The notes below the pieces were generated by a model. The model worked only from the letters and a program-made list of their open reading frames with translations. It was not told the DNA's origin and ran no database searches. Of a stretch of 64,000 nt of DNA, positions 52,119 to 61,209 are shown in pieces (position 1 is the stretch's first letter; every line of letters starts with the position of its first letter). The stretch comes from Aliidiomarina celeris (GTDB lineage Bacteria > Pseudomonadota > Gammaproteobacteria > Enterobacterales > Alteromonadaceae), in contig NZ_QMIL01000002.1 in NCBI RefSeq assembly GCF_003316875.1, positions 310,001-374,000 of the forward strand. Reading direction: 5' to 3'. The position numbers were made by a program, and so were the translations under genes.

Positions 52119-52616
52119 ATGTCGAGATTCAGTAAGAATGAGAGTGATCAAAGAACCCTATTGGGTTTCACCCTTTCCAAACGGGGTTGGAACAATGTGC
52201 TTATTTACATTGTGCTGTTGCTTATGTTCGCGTTCTATTTTTTGGGGCATGAAAACCGCAATATAAGTGGCAGTGAAAGCGCACAACCTTTTCTAAACAC
52301 TGTGGTGGTGGACATTGCCGATCCGAACTATCGATTTACCCGAGTGGGTAATCAGTGGCAGCAGCAGCGGGGCAACCCTATAGCAGAACAAGCCTTCACC
52401 GCTTGGCTCGACACATGGCAGCGTATTACCATTGCACCCACGAACACCATGTTGCAGGGCGAAGAATATTGGGTAGAGCTGACCTTTGCGAACGAACCCG
52501 CGCCCGTTATGGTGGGCGTATTTTTCTATCAGAACGAGGCGTTGTTAGCGCTTCCGGGCGCCGACCAAGTATTTCGTGTGGTTGACGCAAGTCCAAGCCA
52601 ACTCAAACCGCAGTAG
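52119..52616 (+). CDS. Uncharacterised single-span membrane protein
   Basis: 165 residues: a polar N-terminus, one membrane span (NVLIYIVLLLMFAFYFLGHE), then about 115 residues predicted outside with no recognised domain (FTAWLDTWQRITI, YWVELTFANEPAP). It is 14 bases ahead of mutM and shares its strand, so co-transcription is likely, but nothing ties it to DNA repair. No clear Shine-Dalgarno. Confidence 0.7.
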   Translation: MSRFSKNESDQRTLLGFTLSKRGWNNVLIYIVLLLMFAFYFLGHENRNISGSESAQPFLNTVVVDIADPNYRFTRVGNQWQQQRGNPIAEQAFTAWLDTWQRITIAPTNTMLQGEEYWVELTFANEPAPVMVGVFFYQNEALLALPGADQVFRVVDASPSQLKPQ

Positions 52617-52630
52617 AGGAGTTGTTGTTC

Positions 52631-53440
52631 GTGCCAGAATTACCTGAAGTTGAGGTGAGCCGCTTAGGTATTGAGCCTTTTTTATTGAATCAGCGGGTAG
52701 CCCGCGTCCATATTCATCATCCGCAATTGCGCTGGCCGATTCCCGCGACCGTTACCGCCATAGAAAACCATACGATCAGCGCTGTACAGCGGCGCGCTAA
52801 ATATCTATTGCTGTGTAGCAACGCCGGAACCTTGGTGCTGCATTTGGGCATGTCGGGGAAATTGCGAGTGCTGCCGGTGGGTACGCCGTTACAAAAGCAT
52901 GACCACTTCGAGCTGATTACCGCCGAAGGGCAAAGCTTACGGCTGAACGACCCGCGCCGGTTTGGCGCTGTGCTGTGGCAAGCGCCCAATGAACAACTTT
53001 CGATATTGAGTAAACTGGGCCCCGAACCTTTGTCAGACGCCTTTTATGCCGACTACTTGTTCGAGAAATCTCGCGGTAAAGCTGCGCCGGTTAAAACCTT
53101 TATTATGGACAACCATGTGGTGGTTGGCGTAGGCAATATCTATGCGAACGAGTCTCTGTTTATGAGTGGTATAGACCCGCGCCGCGCAGCAGGCAAAATA
53201 AGCAAAGCGCGTTACCGGGAGCTCACGCAATCCATACGCGACGTGTTGCAGCGTGCAATTGCCCAAGGCGGCACCACCTTAAAGGACTTCAGTAGAGCCG
53301 ACGGGCAGCCAGGTTATTTTGCGATTGAATTGAGTGTCTATGGGCAAGCGGGCAAGCCCTGTGTGCGCTGTCAGCGGCCACTCAAAGAAATACGGTTGGG
53401 GCAGCGCAGTACCGTGTTTTGCGCCGCTTGTCAGCGTTAA
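52631..53440 (+). CDS. mutM: Formamidopyrimidine-DNA glycosylase (Fpg)
   Basis: Removes 8-oxoguanine and ring-opened purines. 270 residues from GTG 52631, which exposes the catalytic Pro of PELPEVE as residue 2; GAGGAG lies 9 bases before. The in-frame TTG at 52622 would add three residues and bury the proline. Also seen: RRAKYLL lysine, H2TH region and C-terminal zinc finger with CVRCQ and CAACQ. The end overlaps bioH by 4 bases. Confidence 0.96.
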   Translation: MPELPEVEVSRLGIEPFLLNQRVARVHIHHPQLRWPIPATVTAIENHTISAVQRRAKYLLLCSNAGTLVLHLGMSGKLRVLPVGTPLQKHDHFELITAEGQSLRLNDPRRFGAVLWQAPNEQLSILSKLGPEPLSDAFYADYLFEKSRGKAAPVKTFIMDNHVVVGVGNIYANESLFMSGIDPRRAAGKISKARYRELTQSIRDVLQRAIAQGGTTLKDFSRADGQPGYFAIELSVYGQAGKPCVRCQRPLKEIRLGQRSTVFCAACQR

Positions 53441-54231
53441 TGAGTTTGCGTTCGGTACCCAAAGGCCAGTAGGTCGGCAACAAAGCGCGGTAGCTCGTTT
53501 AGAAAAGGCGTGTGCGCACTCTGCTCATAAATAAGCGCACTATCGTTTTGTTTATCAATACGCTCGCACTGTTTCACGGGCACCAAGCTGTCGCGTTTGC
53601 CGTAAATGCGCATGCTTGGGCAGGTAATAGCGTTAAACTCTCGCCTAAGGTCGACCTGCTCAAGCCATGCTAAACCGGCTGCCAGTGCTTCCGGATGCGG
53701 GGGCGGTGCGTCGGCAAGCAGTTGTTGTATGGTGCGAATGTCTTCACGCGTTTGCGGGCTCCCCATGGCTTGTACTGCCAGAAAGCGTGCAATGGTTGCG
53801 GAAAAATCGAGTTTCAATTGCTTTTGAAACATGGCAAGTACACGAGCTTGAATCCCCGGCCATTGCTCCGCTTCGGTAAACTTAGGCGTACTGGCCACTA
53901 ACACCAATCCGTTTACTGAGAGGTTTCCGCGCAACGCAAGCGCTTGTGCAATAAGCCCGCCCATCGACCACCCGACCAAATACAGAGGCGTGCTTACTTG
54001 TGCGGTTAAACATCTTTCCACCGCGTCTACCATAGCGTCGAATTGCGCGAGGTTGGTTTGCCAGCCGCTGCGGCCAAAGCCGGGCAGATCGAGCGTTAGA
54101 GTTTGCACAGGTGTGCTTGTTTGCTCATGGAGGGCGTCAGTTACTGGCCGCCAAATGCTTTTATGCATTCCCCAGCCATGTAAGAAAACCCAAGGTGTGC
54201 CCTTTCCTTGTACGTTAACCGCTATTTTCAT
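53437..54231 (-). CDS. bioH: Pimeloyl-[acyl-carrier protein] methyl ester esterase BioH
   Basis: Alpha/beta hydrolase of 264 residues releasing pimeloyl-ACP for biotin synthesis. Oxyanion region LHGWGMHKSIW, nucleophile GWSMGG, acid in YGKRDSLVP, catalytic His in SAHTPFLNEL. Divergent from comF, the order found in many gammaproteobacteria. Confidence 0.93.
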   Translation of the reverse strand: MKIAVNVQGKGTPWVFLHGWGMHKSIWRPVTDALHEQTSTPVQTLTLDLPGFGRSGWQTNLAQFDAMVDAVERCLTAQVSTPLYLVGWSMGGLIAQALALRGNLSVNGLVLVASTPKFTEAEQWPGIQARVLAMFQKQLKLDFSATIARFLAVQAMGSPQTREDIRTIQQLLADAPPPHPEALAAGLAWLEQVDLRREFNAITCPSMRIYGKRDSLVPVKQCERIDKQNDSALIYEQSAHTPFLNELPRFVADLLAFGYRTQTH

Positions 54232-54310
54232 CGCTATAAAGAAACCCTTCGGCTATATAAATGGTTGGTTCAGCGTTGTTATGTCACAAACAACGACAAG
54301 GATGGTACCC

Positions 54311-54985
54311 ATGATACGCAACCGAAGCAAAATGAAATTACAGGGGCGTTGTATTCTCTGTGAGCAGGAATCCGCCGAACGGCTTCACCTGTGTGCAGTG
54401 TGTTTTCAAGACTTAACCCGTTGCCCGCCGGTGAATCTTTTAGGCCTCATGTATCGGCCGCCACAGCGAGTACGCATGGCGTTAGCGCCACTTTGGTATC
54501 AAAGCACGGTAAAGCGTTGGCTTGCCCTTTATAAGTTTCGCCAGGGTGAACACGAGGCGTTCGCCATGGCCGAGTTAATCGCCGCCCATGCGGTGTTTAT
54601 GTATCGAGAGCAACGTATTCGTATGCCGAACTTACTTCTGGCTGTGCCGCAAAGTTATGCGGCATGGTACCAACGAGGGTTTAACCAAGCGCAGCGATTG
54701 GCCGACCACTTAGGTGATCTCTTGGGTATTGAGGTTTGCCATAGTGCACAGCGGGTTAGAACGCGGGGAAAGGCGCATAAAGCAGGGGCTCAGCAACGGC
54801 GGGCACTGCTTGCCGAAAGCTTTAAGGCTACTGAAGTTTTACCAAAAGGTTCGCGGGTTGCGCTCGTAGATGATGTGATAACCACAGGGGCAACCCTCGG
54901 CGCATTAGCCTCGGTATTGCCCTCTCGTGGAGTGGTCATTGACGCATGGGCGCTTGCCTATACGCCACCACCTTCATTTAACTAA
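54311..54985 (+). CDS. comF: ComF family amidophosphoribosyltransferase-like protein
   Basis: 224 residues from ATG 54311, preceded by AAGGATG; the open frame runs far upstream through bioH without support. N-terminal zinc finger with CILCEQ and CAVC, then a PRTase domain with VPQSYAAWYQRGFNQAQRLA (20 residues) and the PRPP loop ALVDDVITTGAT. Associated with natural transformation; biochemical role in handling incoming DNA is not fully defined. With comM it suggests natural competence. Confidence 0.93.
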   Translation: MIRNRSKMKLQGRCILCEQESAERLHLCAVCFQDLTRCPPVNLLGLMYRPPQRVRMALAPLWYQSTVKRWLALYKFRQGEHEAFAMAELIAAHAVFMYREQRIRMPNLLLAVPQSYAAWYQRGFNQAQRLADHLGDLLGIEVCHSAQRVRTRGKAHKAGAQQRRALLAESFKATEVLPKGSRVALVDDVITTGATLGALASVLPSRGVVIDAWALAYTPPPSFN

Positions 54986-57697
54986 CTAGTGGCTGTGCGC
55001 CTCTTGTTCTGCGGCTGCCGCCTCTGCTTCGTCTTCTTCGCCGGCAGACGCGGCAATGTAAGGCGACCAGAAAATAGCATTACTTAATAGCTTCGACGTG
55101 CCCCAGAAGAACGCTCTGAAGTTCACATTGTCGGCAAATCCAATGACTCGTCCTCGACCTAAACGGTGCGCAACAATGGCGGTTTTTTGGCTTAAGGTGT
55201 CGCGGTTTCCTTGTGAGGTAAAGCCTGCAAGTACCGGTTGTTCCGCATAACGTGCAACGTCTACAAAGGGCGCTGTGTTATTTTCGAATGCCATAGTGCT
55301 GTTCTTAAATACTGGCAAATCGGCGCGGCTGTAACCCACCATAAGCGGGTGGCTTAAGTCTACTGTGGTACCGAATATTGCGCCGGCTAGGCGTTGCTGA
55401 CCGTAGAAGTGATCGCGATCCGCATAGGTTAAGCCTTCTGTTGGGAAGGGCTCGCGCAATACTTCTGAACTCACCACTTTGGCGTTCAGTAAGTTATTCT
55501 CGGTCATCCACTGGGCACCGCGTTTTTGACCGATTAAGGTGCCGCCTTGGCGAACCCATTGGCTTAATCGATTACGCACAGCTTCATTCAAACCACTGTA
55601 CCAGCCGTCAACCATTAGAATGTGGGTGTAGCGGCTCAAGTCGACACGCGTTAGGCGGTCGGTTTCAACCAAACTAACGGGAATATTTACATGGCGGTCG
55701 AGGTAGTACCACGCTTCGCCGCTCTCTTGTAAATTCACGCCGTCACCAATCACAATCATCACTTTTGCCATTTGCGCCGGCTCAATACTACGGCTACCAA
55801 TGTCCATGCCGGTAGTTGGAGTAAGACCGCGTGCTATTGTTGTGACTGGAATTTCGTTGTTGTCGGCAAGCATTTGCAACTGCGCTTGTACTTCGCTCCA
55901 AGGCTTGCTTTGGTATGCACGCGTTACAATTACGGAGCCGCGAGGGAATTTCACTTCACCTTGGCTCGGTGTACTTACTGTAATTTCAGTGGCCGCTAAC
56001 CGGGTATGAATATTTTGTGCTTGGAGCTGCGCAAGCAAGCGAGGCGCAAAATAGGGCTCCCAACTAAAAATGTAGCCCACACGGGTGTCTTCTAACGTGT
56101 TTCCTGAAAACGGCTCAGCACCGGCCCACGGCGTGTCGCTCAAGTTAAAGCGACGGCTGCGGCGTACCTCTTCAAACTGAACGTTAAAGGCCATGGGCAA
56201 GGTCCATGCTGAAACGTCGTAGAAGGTGTTGTCGGGGAATTCTTGTTGCGTGCTAAACGCGCCTTTGAGTAACCGATAGTTACGCTGCGTGATCGGCACG
56301 AAATAGGCTTCGCCCGGGTTGTAGGTTTCGCTGTTTACGCGGAACGACTCAGTTACGGCGTAGGCGTCAATGCGGTGTGCCTTCAGAATACGCAGCAGCT
56401 CTTGCATCCGCGCACCGTCTTGGCTTTCCCGTAATAAATAGCCGTCGAAGCGTTCAGCCCGCGCAAGCTCCATATTCTCTTTGAAGAAACGCTGCTGGTA
56501 GGTGAGCAATGCTGCGCGGTTTTCATGTGAACCCCGAATACTCGAAAGCGAGGTTAAGAACTGATTTTTAATGGTGAAAGGAAAGCTCACTAAACCGTTC
56601 ACGCTGTCTTGCATGTGGCCACGGCTCGACGCTTGCTCAAACAGAATACCGATGGTGCCTTGCGCGTCTGGGTAGCTCGAACCTTTGCCGTAGTAGAAAT
56701 CATCGAACGACTCTTCGGTATAGTAAAGACTGCTCACTTCGTCGAGAATTTCGCCATGGTATTCGGCAATTAAGCCAGTAAGCTCAACGTTTTCGTCGGG
56801 CGTAAGAGGGTTTTTCCGCGAAGGAATACCCGGCTGAAAGAAAAAGGTTGCGTCGGTACCCATTTCGTGATGGTCGGTTAATACGTTGGGCAACCACTGC
56901 TGATAGGTACGAATACGGGCTTGCGACTCTGGGTGTTGCAGTAACAACCAGTCGCGGTTTAAGTCGAACCAATAGTGGTTTTGCCGGCCACGTAGCCAGT
57001 CTTGAATATGTTCACGGTGCTGGCCGTCGGTGTTTGCCGTCATGCTTTTGTACTGATTCGCCCATTGCGCAAAGCGAGCAAGACCATCTGGATTCAGCGA
57101 CGGGTCGAGCAAAATAACAGTGTTTGCTAACCATTCTTCAATTTCAGGGCCCTGAGCTGCGGCTAAATAATAGCCGAGAATTAGCGCTGCGTTAGAGCCC
57201 GACGATTCATCGCCATGCACGCTGTAGCCTAAATATAAAACCAGCGGCGCTTCTGCTGCATTTACGTTTTGGCTAGGGTCAGACACGGCCATGTGGGCTT
57301 CACGCATTTCTTCAAGGCGATCGTTATTCTGAGCGGCGGAAACTTTGGCGATAATGAGCGGGCGCTGCTCGTGGGTTCTGCCTGTTTCTTCAAGTGTGAT
57401 GCGGTCAGAATGTTCGGCGAGGATTTCGAAATAGCGTACAAGTTGGTCATGGCGCACATGCCATTGGCCAACCTCATAGCCTAACACTTCGCGTGGCGTT
57501 GGAATGCGCTCGTCGAAAGTAACATTCAGTGTTGAGGGCATATAGTAGTCGAGCGTAAGCGCCTCAATGTTAGTGCCTCCGCTATAGCCTGCAGGCGTGT
57601 TGTCTGTTTGTGCGAGGGCCGGTGCTGTAGAGGTTGCCAGTACCACCGCGGCCGAAATAAGGCCCGCACGCCAATGTTTTGTACACCACTGTTTCAT
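54986..57697 (-). CDS. Secreted M14-family zinc carboxypeptidase, large
   Basis: 903 residues: signal peptide ending ALAQ, M14 peptidase domain (about 60-400) with zinc ligands in YSVHGDESSGSNA, substrate residues DLNRDW and TDHHEMG, and a C-terminal region of about 450 residues resembling class I amidotransferase/GATase folds found in these enzymes. Likely degrades peptides outside the cytoplasm for nutrition. Standing between comF and nfuA, it interrupts a commonly adjacent pair. Ends in a Glu/Ala-rich tail with HSH. Confidence 0.9.
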   Translation of the reverse strand: MKQWCTKHWRAGLISAAVVLATSTAPALAQTDNTPAGYSGGTNIEALTLDYYMPSTLNVTFDERIPTPREVLGYEVGQWHVRHDQLVRYFEILAEHSDRITLEETGRTHEQRPLIIAKVSAAQNNDRLEEMREAHMAVSDPSQNVNAAEAPLVLYLGYSVHGDESSGSNAALILGYYLAAAQGPEIEEWLANTVILLDPSLNPDGLARFAQWANQYKSMTANTDGQHREHIQDWLRGRQNHYWFDLNRDWLLLQHPESQARIRTYQQWLPNVLTDHHEMGTDATFFFQPGIPSRKNPLTPDENVELTGLIAEYHGEILDEVSSLYYTEESFDDFYYGKGSSYPDAQGTIGILFEQASSRGHMQDSVNGLVSFPFTIKNQFLTSLSSIRGSHENRAALLTYQQRFFKENMELARAERFDGYLLRESQDGARMQELLRILKAHRIDAYAVTESFRVNSETYNPGEAYFVPITQRNYRLLKGAFSTQQEFPDNTFYDVSAWTLPMAFNVQFEEVRRSRRFNLSDTPWAGAEPFSGNTLEDTRVGYIFSWEPYFAPRLLAQLQAQNIHTRLAATEITVSTPSQGEVKFPRGSVIVTRAYQSKPWSEVQAQLQMLADNNEIPVTTIARGLTPTTGMDIGSRSIEPAQMAKVMIVIGDGVNLQESGEAWYYLDRHVNIPVSLVETDRLTRVDLSRYTHILMVDGWYSGLNEAVRNRLSQWVRQGGTLIGQKRGAQWMTENNLLNAKVVSSEVLREPFPTEGLTYADRDHFYGQQRLAGAIFGTTVDLSHPLMVGYSRADLPVFKNSTMAFENNTAPFVDVARYAEQPVLAGFTSQGNRDTLSQKTAIVAHRLGRGRVIGFADNVNFRAFFWGTSKLLSNAIFWSPYIAASAGEEDEAEAAAAEQEAHSH

Positions 57698-57879
57698 GTA
57701 TGAACTCCTTTACCAAGAATGTAAAGAAGCTACCAAAAAGGCGTAGCATAGGCTAGTGCAACACTATGCACAGCCGACATATTGCGATAGAATAAAGCCG
57801 ACTAATTTAGTCGGGTATATTGAATTCAACAACCAAGCTGTGTGCAAAGGCGCGGGCTTGGCAGGAGGTGGTAAACGTC

Positions 57880-58458
57880 ATGATTCGCATTTCAGACAGT
57901 GCTCAAGGGCATTTTCGTAATTTGCTTTCGCAGCAAGAAAGCGGCACCAATATTCGGGTATTTGTAGTGAATCCTGGCCAAGCGAATGCAGAATGTGGCG
58001 TGTCTTACTGCCCGCCAGACGCGGTTGAAGCCGACGACATTATTTTACCGTTCTCAGGCTTCGACGCGGTTGTAGACGAGCAAAGTGCACCGTTTTTAGA
58101 AGACGCCGAAATTGACTATGTTGAACAAGAGCTCGGTTCACAACTGACCTTGAAGGCGCCAAACGCAAAAGCGAAAAAAGTAGCCGACGACGCGCCGTTA
58201 ATTGAACGCGTAGATTATGTTATTCAAAGCCAAATTAACCCGCAGCTTGCCAGCCATGGTGGGCAAGTTGTGTTAACGGAAATCACCGAAAAAGGCGTGG
58301 CGATCTTACAGTTTGGTGGCGGTTGCAATGGCTGCTCAATGGTCGACGTAACCTTGAAAGAAGGCATTGAAAAGCAATTGGTTGAATTGTTCCCGAACGA
58401 GCTTACTGGCGTGGCGGATGCAACCGAACATAGCCGTGGTGAACACTCGTATTATTAA
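57880..58458 (+). CDS. nfuA: Fe-S biogenesis protein NfuA
   Basis: 192 residues from ATG 57880 (GGAGGTG site; upstream extension not supported). N-terminal degenerate A-type domain, C-terminal NifU-like domain with cluster-binding CNGC in [11 protein letters not shown]. Carrier of 4Fe-4S clusters, important under iron or oxidative stress. Overall size and structure as in E. coli (191). Confidence 0.96.
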   Translation: MIRISDSAQGHFRNLLSQQESGTNIRVFVVNPGQANAECGVSYCPPDAVEADDIILPFSGFDAVVDEQSAPFLEDAEIDYVEQELGSQLTLKAPNAKAKKVADDAPLIERVDYVIQSQINPQLASHGGQVVLTEITEKGVAILQFGGGCNGCSMVDVTLKEGIEKQLVELFPNELTGVADATEHSRGEHSYY

Positions 58459-58507
58459 CACGGAAAGAACAATCCTTACATTTCCTTAACACGATTTGAT
58501 AAAAAAA

Positions 58508-58523
58508 GGTGATCCTGTTCACG
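58508..58523. promoter_or_regulatory. CRP-like site upstream of the DUF4397 gene
   Basis: GGTGA-TCCTGT-TCACG fits TGTGA-N6-TCACA at eight of ten positions. Further down, TGTTTG-CTGA-CAAACA (58541-58556) is a perfect inverted repeat 15 bases before the ATG. Confidence 0.4.
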
Positions 58524-58571
58524 TTCTGCACTCGTAGTGATGTTTGCTGACAAACACTATGAGGAAATAAC

Positions 58572-59975
58572 ATGAACAAGATCACACTATCTCTGAGCGT
58601 TTCGGCGCTCGCTCTAGCCCTAGCGGCGTGCGGAAGTAGTTCAAGCGGTCCAACTGTACTTGAGCCGAATCCTCCGGCGGCGCCAGAACCTGAAGACAGC
58701 TACATTCGTGTTCATCATGGCTCGGCAGATGCTCCGGCAGTAAACGTAACTGTAAATGGCGACAATTTTCTTGAAGGCGTAGATTATCAGGTGTCTTCAG
58801 GTGTTGCTACTGTTGAAGAAGGCGATTACAGCGTTGGTGTCGACGCACTTTTAGCCGACGGCTCAACAGCAACGGTTATTGGCCCGTTAGATTTAGAACT
58901 TACTGGCGAAATGCGCTACGAAGTATTTGCGCTAGGCAGTGTTGCTGGTGAAACTCTTGAACCCTTACTGATTGCCAATGAAAATACAGCGGTTGAAGCC
59001 GGCAATGCTCGCATTCAGGTGTTGCACGGTGTACCGGTTGACCTCACGGTCGATGTATTTTTGACTGAGTTTGGCGCAGACTTAAGCGCAGAGCAGCCAG
59101 CAGCTACTCTTGCCTACCAAGATTATACGCCGCAAGTGTCAGTTCCAGCCGGTGATTACCAAGTACGTATTACTGTTTCGGGCGATCCAACCGCGGTTGT
59201 GTTCGACTCGGGTGAACTTGCATTGCCTGACGGTGCAGACCTTGTGATTGCCGCCACGCCAAACGTAGGTGCAAATGCAGATGACCGCCCTATCGCATTG
59301 CTCGTTGCTGACGGTGAAGGCTCTGCCGTATTACATTCTGTAGACACGGGCGCCGACCTTCGTGTGGTGCATGCAGTAGCAGACGCACCTGCGGTAGATG
59401 TGCTGGTGAATGGTGACGTTGCGATTCCAAGCTTAGAGTTTTTAGACTTTGCCGGTTACGTAAACCTACCTGCCGCTGCGTATGACATTCAAGTAACGCC
59501 CGCTGGCGCGAATGACACCGTAGTTATTGACGTAGAAGGATTGCCGTTAACCAATGCACAAGCCTACACTGTTCTTGCTGTAGGTAGCCTCACCGACGGT
59601 ACTATCGGCCCAGCCGTACTCGAAGATGAGAACCGCCGTGTAGCGACAGAGTCTATCGTGCGCATTGTGCACGCCTCTCCAGCTGCGGGTGAAGTAGACA
59701 TTTATGTAACTGCTACTGCTGATATCGCCGATGCTGAACCTGCATTTGCAGGCGTAGACTTCGACGCTGCAGCCCTGCAAACCACCGGTAACGTGTCACT
59801 CATGCCGGGTGAGTACTATGTAACGGTAACAGCCGCTGGTACCAAAACAGCTGCTATTGGTCCGTTACTGCTCGACTTTGCAGGTGGTGGCTTATATACC
59901 GCTATTGCCGTAGACCCAAGTGAAGGCGAAAGCTTGCCGCAGTTGATCGTATTAGATGACTTTCTGGTGCCTTAA
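58572..59975 (+). CDS. DUF4397 repeat lipoprotein
   Basis: 467-residue lipoprotein with signal ending ALAAC, then a Ser/Gly/Pro linker and four tandem Ig-like DUF4397 units. The starts of these units read YIRVHHGSADAPAVNVTVNG, ARIQVLHGVPVDLTVDVFL, DLRVVHAVADAPAVDVLVNG and IVRIVHASPAAGEVDIYV. Very acidic, with few Lys, as in marine secreted proteins. Role unknown; probably surface or periplasmic. GAGGAA site before ATG; strong terminator after. Confidence 0.88.
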   Translation: MNKITLSLSVSALALALAACGSSSSGPTVLEPNPPAAPEPEDSYIRVHHGSADAPAVNVTVNGDNFLEGVDYQVSSGVATVEEGDYSVGVDALLADGSTATVIGPLDLELTGEMRYEVFALGSVAGETLEPLLIANENTAVEAGNARIQVLHGVPVDLTVDVFLTEFGADLSAEQPAATLAYQDYTPQVSVPAGDYQVRITVSGDPTAVVFDSGELALPDGADLVIAATPNVGANADDRPIALLVADGEGSAVLHSVDTGADLRVVHAVADAPAVDVLVNGDVAIPSLEFLDFAGYVNLPAAAYDIQVTPAGANDTVVIDVEGLPLTNAQAYTVLAVGSLTDGTIGPAVLEDENRRVATESIVRIVHASPAAGEVDIYVTATADIADAEPAFAGVDFDAAALQTTGNVSLMPGEYYVTVTAAGTKTAAIGPLLLDFAGGGLYTAIAVDPSEGESLPQLIVLDDFLVP

Positions 59976-59995
59976 TCACCTTTTAAACTAAACCA

Positions 59996-60030
59996 AAACC
60001 GCCCTTAGCGTTGCTCTGGGCGGTTTTTTT
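59996..60030. terminator. Bidirectional rho-independent terminator
   Basis: AAACCGCCC paired with GGGCGGTTTTTTT around a 13-base loop, between the convergent DUF4397 and deacetylase genes; on the minus strand the stem ends in TTTTGG. Confidence 0.9.
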
Positions 60031-60038
60031 GTGCAAGT

Positions 60039-61160
60039 TCAACCCGGCCAATTGCCTTCTGTATCGGGTCGAATCCACTGAATGGAATACCAATAAAACC
60101 GACCCCGATCACTGATGCTAGGTGCAGTGCAGTTATAACGCACACGTCCAAGGCCAATTTCCGCAGGTGACTGAATCCGAATACGGGTGTCAGACAGCCA
60201 CTCTGGGGCCTGTGCGTCGCCGCCGAAGAAACACTGCAATTGGCTTTTATGGAAGTCGCGGGTGCTGACTTCAAGCTCAAGAACGGGTTGTGTTTCCGTG
60301 TGGGTAAGTAAGGTGTCGCTGTAGTGTGCTTCAATAACGGGCAAACTTAGCGCCGCCATTTTGGTGCCTAAAGTACGCAAGTTTGCGTACACGCCTGCAG
60401 CGGCAAAGCGTGGAATGGCGCGAAAATCGCTGGTTGCGCCAAAACCACCCGAATGCTGACCAAAGCCAATATAGCCTAGTTCTTCAACCAGGTTCGCAAG
60501 GGCGTTATTATACTCACCGTAAGGGTAAGCAAATAATTTATGGTTCACGCCAATACGCTGTTCCAGCGTTTGCTCGGCGGCAAGAATATTGGCGCGCATG
60601 CGTTCAAGCCACTGCGCTTCGCTTTCGTTGGGTTTGCGCCGAGGCATGTGGGCATGATCGGTAGTGTGATTCGCAATCACCACACCTTCGTTATGGAGGG
60701 TTTCAATTTGCTCCCAGCTCATATACTGGCTTGGTGTGTCGCCAATAGGGTCAGTGGTCACGAACAAGGTCCAAGGCACCCCGAATTCGTTTAAAATGGG
60801 ACGCCCTTGGCTGAAAATATTTTCGTAGGCGTCGTCGAAGGTCAATACTACGGCCTTTTCGGGCAATGGTTTTTCTCCACGAACACCTGCTATGGCGTCG
60901 CGAATATCAATCACCGTAAAGCTATTGTCTTTTAAATACGCGAGGTGTTCCCTAAGTTCGTCAGGGCTCACACTGGTAACACGGGGTGTTGATTCGCTCA
61001 CATGATGGTACATTAGTATCGACACGCTGGGCTCTGCTTCCGCTACAGCTGTGTTGGCAAATAGGGCTTGCATAACGCTTGCGAGCAAAAGCGCTACCAT
61101 TACGGTGCGTGCGCGTTGGAAGCCTACTTTGGTGTTGAAGAACGTCGTTTTGAAACTCAT
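60039..61160 (-). CDS. Polysaccharide deacetylase family protein
   Basis: Carbohydrate esterase 4 fold, about 373 residues from ATG 61160 (GGAGAG site; upstream ATG in frame). N-terminal signal peptide ending in TAVAEAE. NodB motifs: SILMYHHV, catalytic Asp and metal Asp in LTFDDAYEN, His-x3-His in NHTTDHAHM, and YPYGEYN. Expected to deacetylate cell-wall or capsular polysaccharide in the periplasm. A C-terminal portion of about 110 residues is of unknown fold. Confidence 0.9.
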   Translation of the reverse strand: MSFKTTFFNTKVGFQRARTVMVALLLASVMQALFANTAVAEAEPSVSILMYHHVSESTPRVTSVSPDELREHLAYLKDNSFTVIDIRDAIAGVRGEKPLPEKAVVLTFDDAYENIFSQGRPILNEFGVPWTLFVTTDPIGDTPSQYMSWEQIETLHNEGVVIANHTTDHAHMPRRKPNESEAQWLERMRANILAAEQTLEQRIGVNHKLFAYPYGEYNNALANLVEELGYIGFGQHSGGFGATSDFRAIPRFAAAGVYANLRTLGTKMAALSLPVIEAHYSDTLLTHTETQPVLELEVSTRDFHKSQLQCFFGGDAQAPEWLSDTRIRIQSPAEIGLGRVRYNCTAPSISDRGRFYWYSIQWIRPDTEGNWPG

Positions 61161-61209
61161 AAAACTCTCCATTTTTCACTCAATTCGGTCACTGAAGCGT
61201 GCCGACCAT

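Noticed and set aside
53990-54310. Long N-terminal extension of comF through bioH
   Set aside because: Open frame by chance opposite bioH; ATG 54311 has a ribosome site and matches known ComF length.
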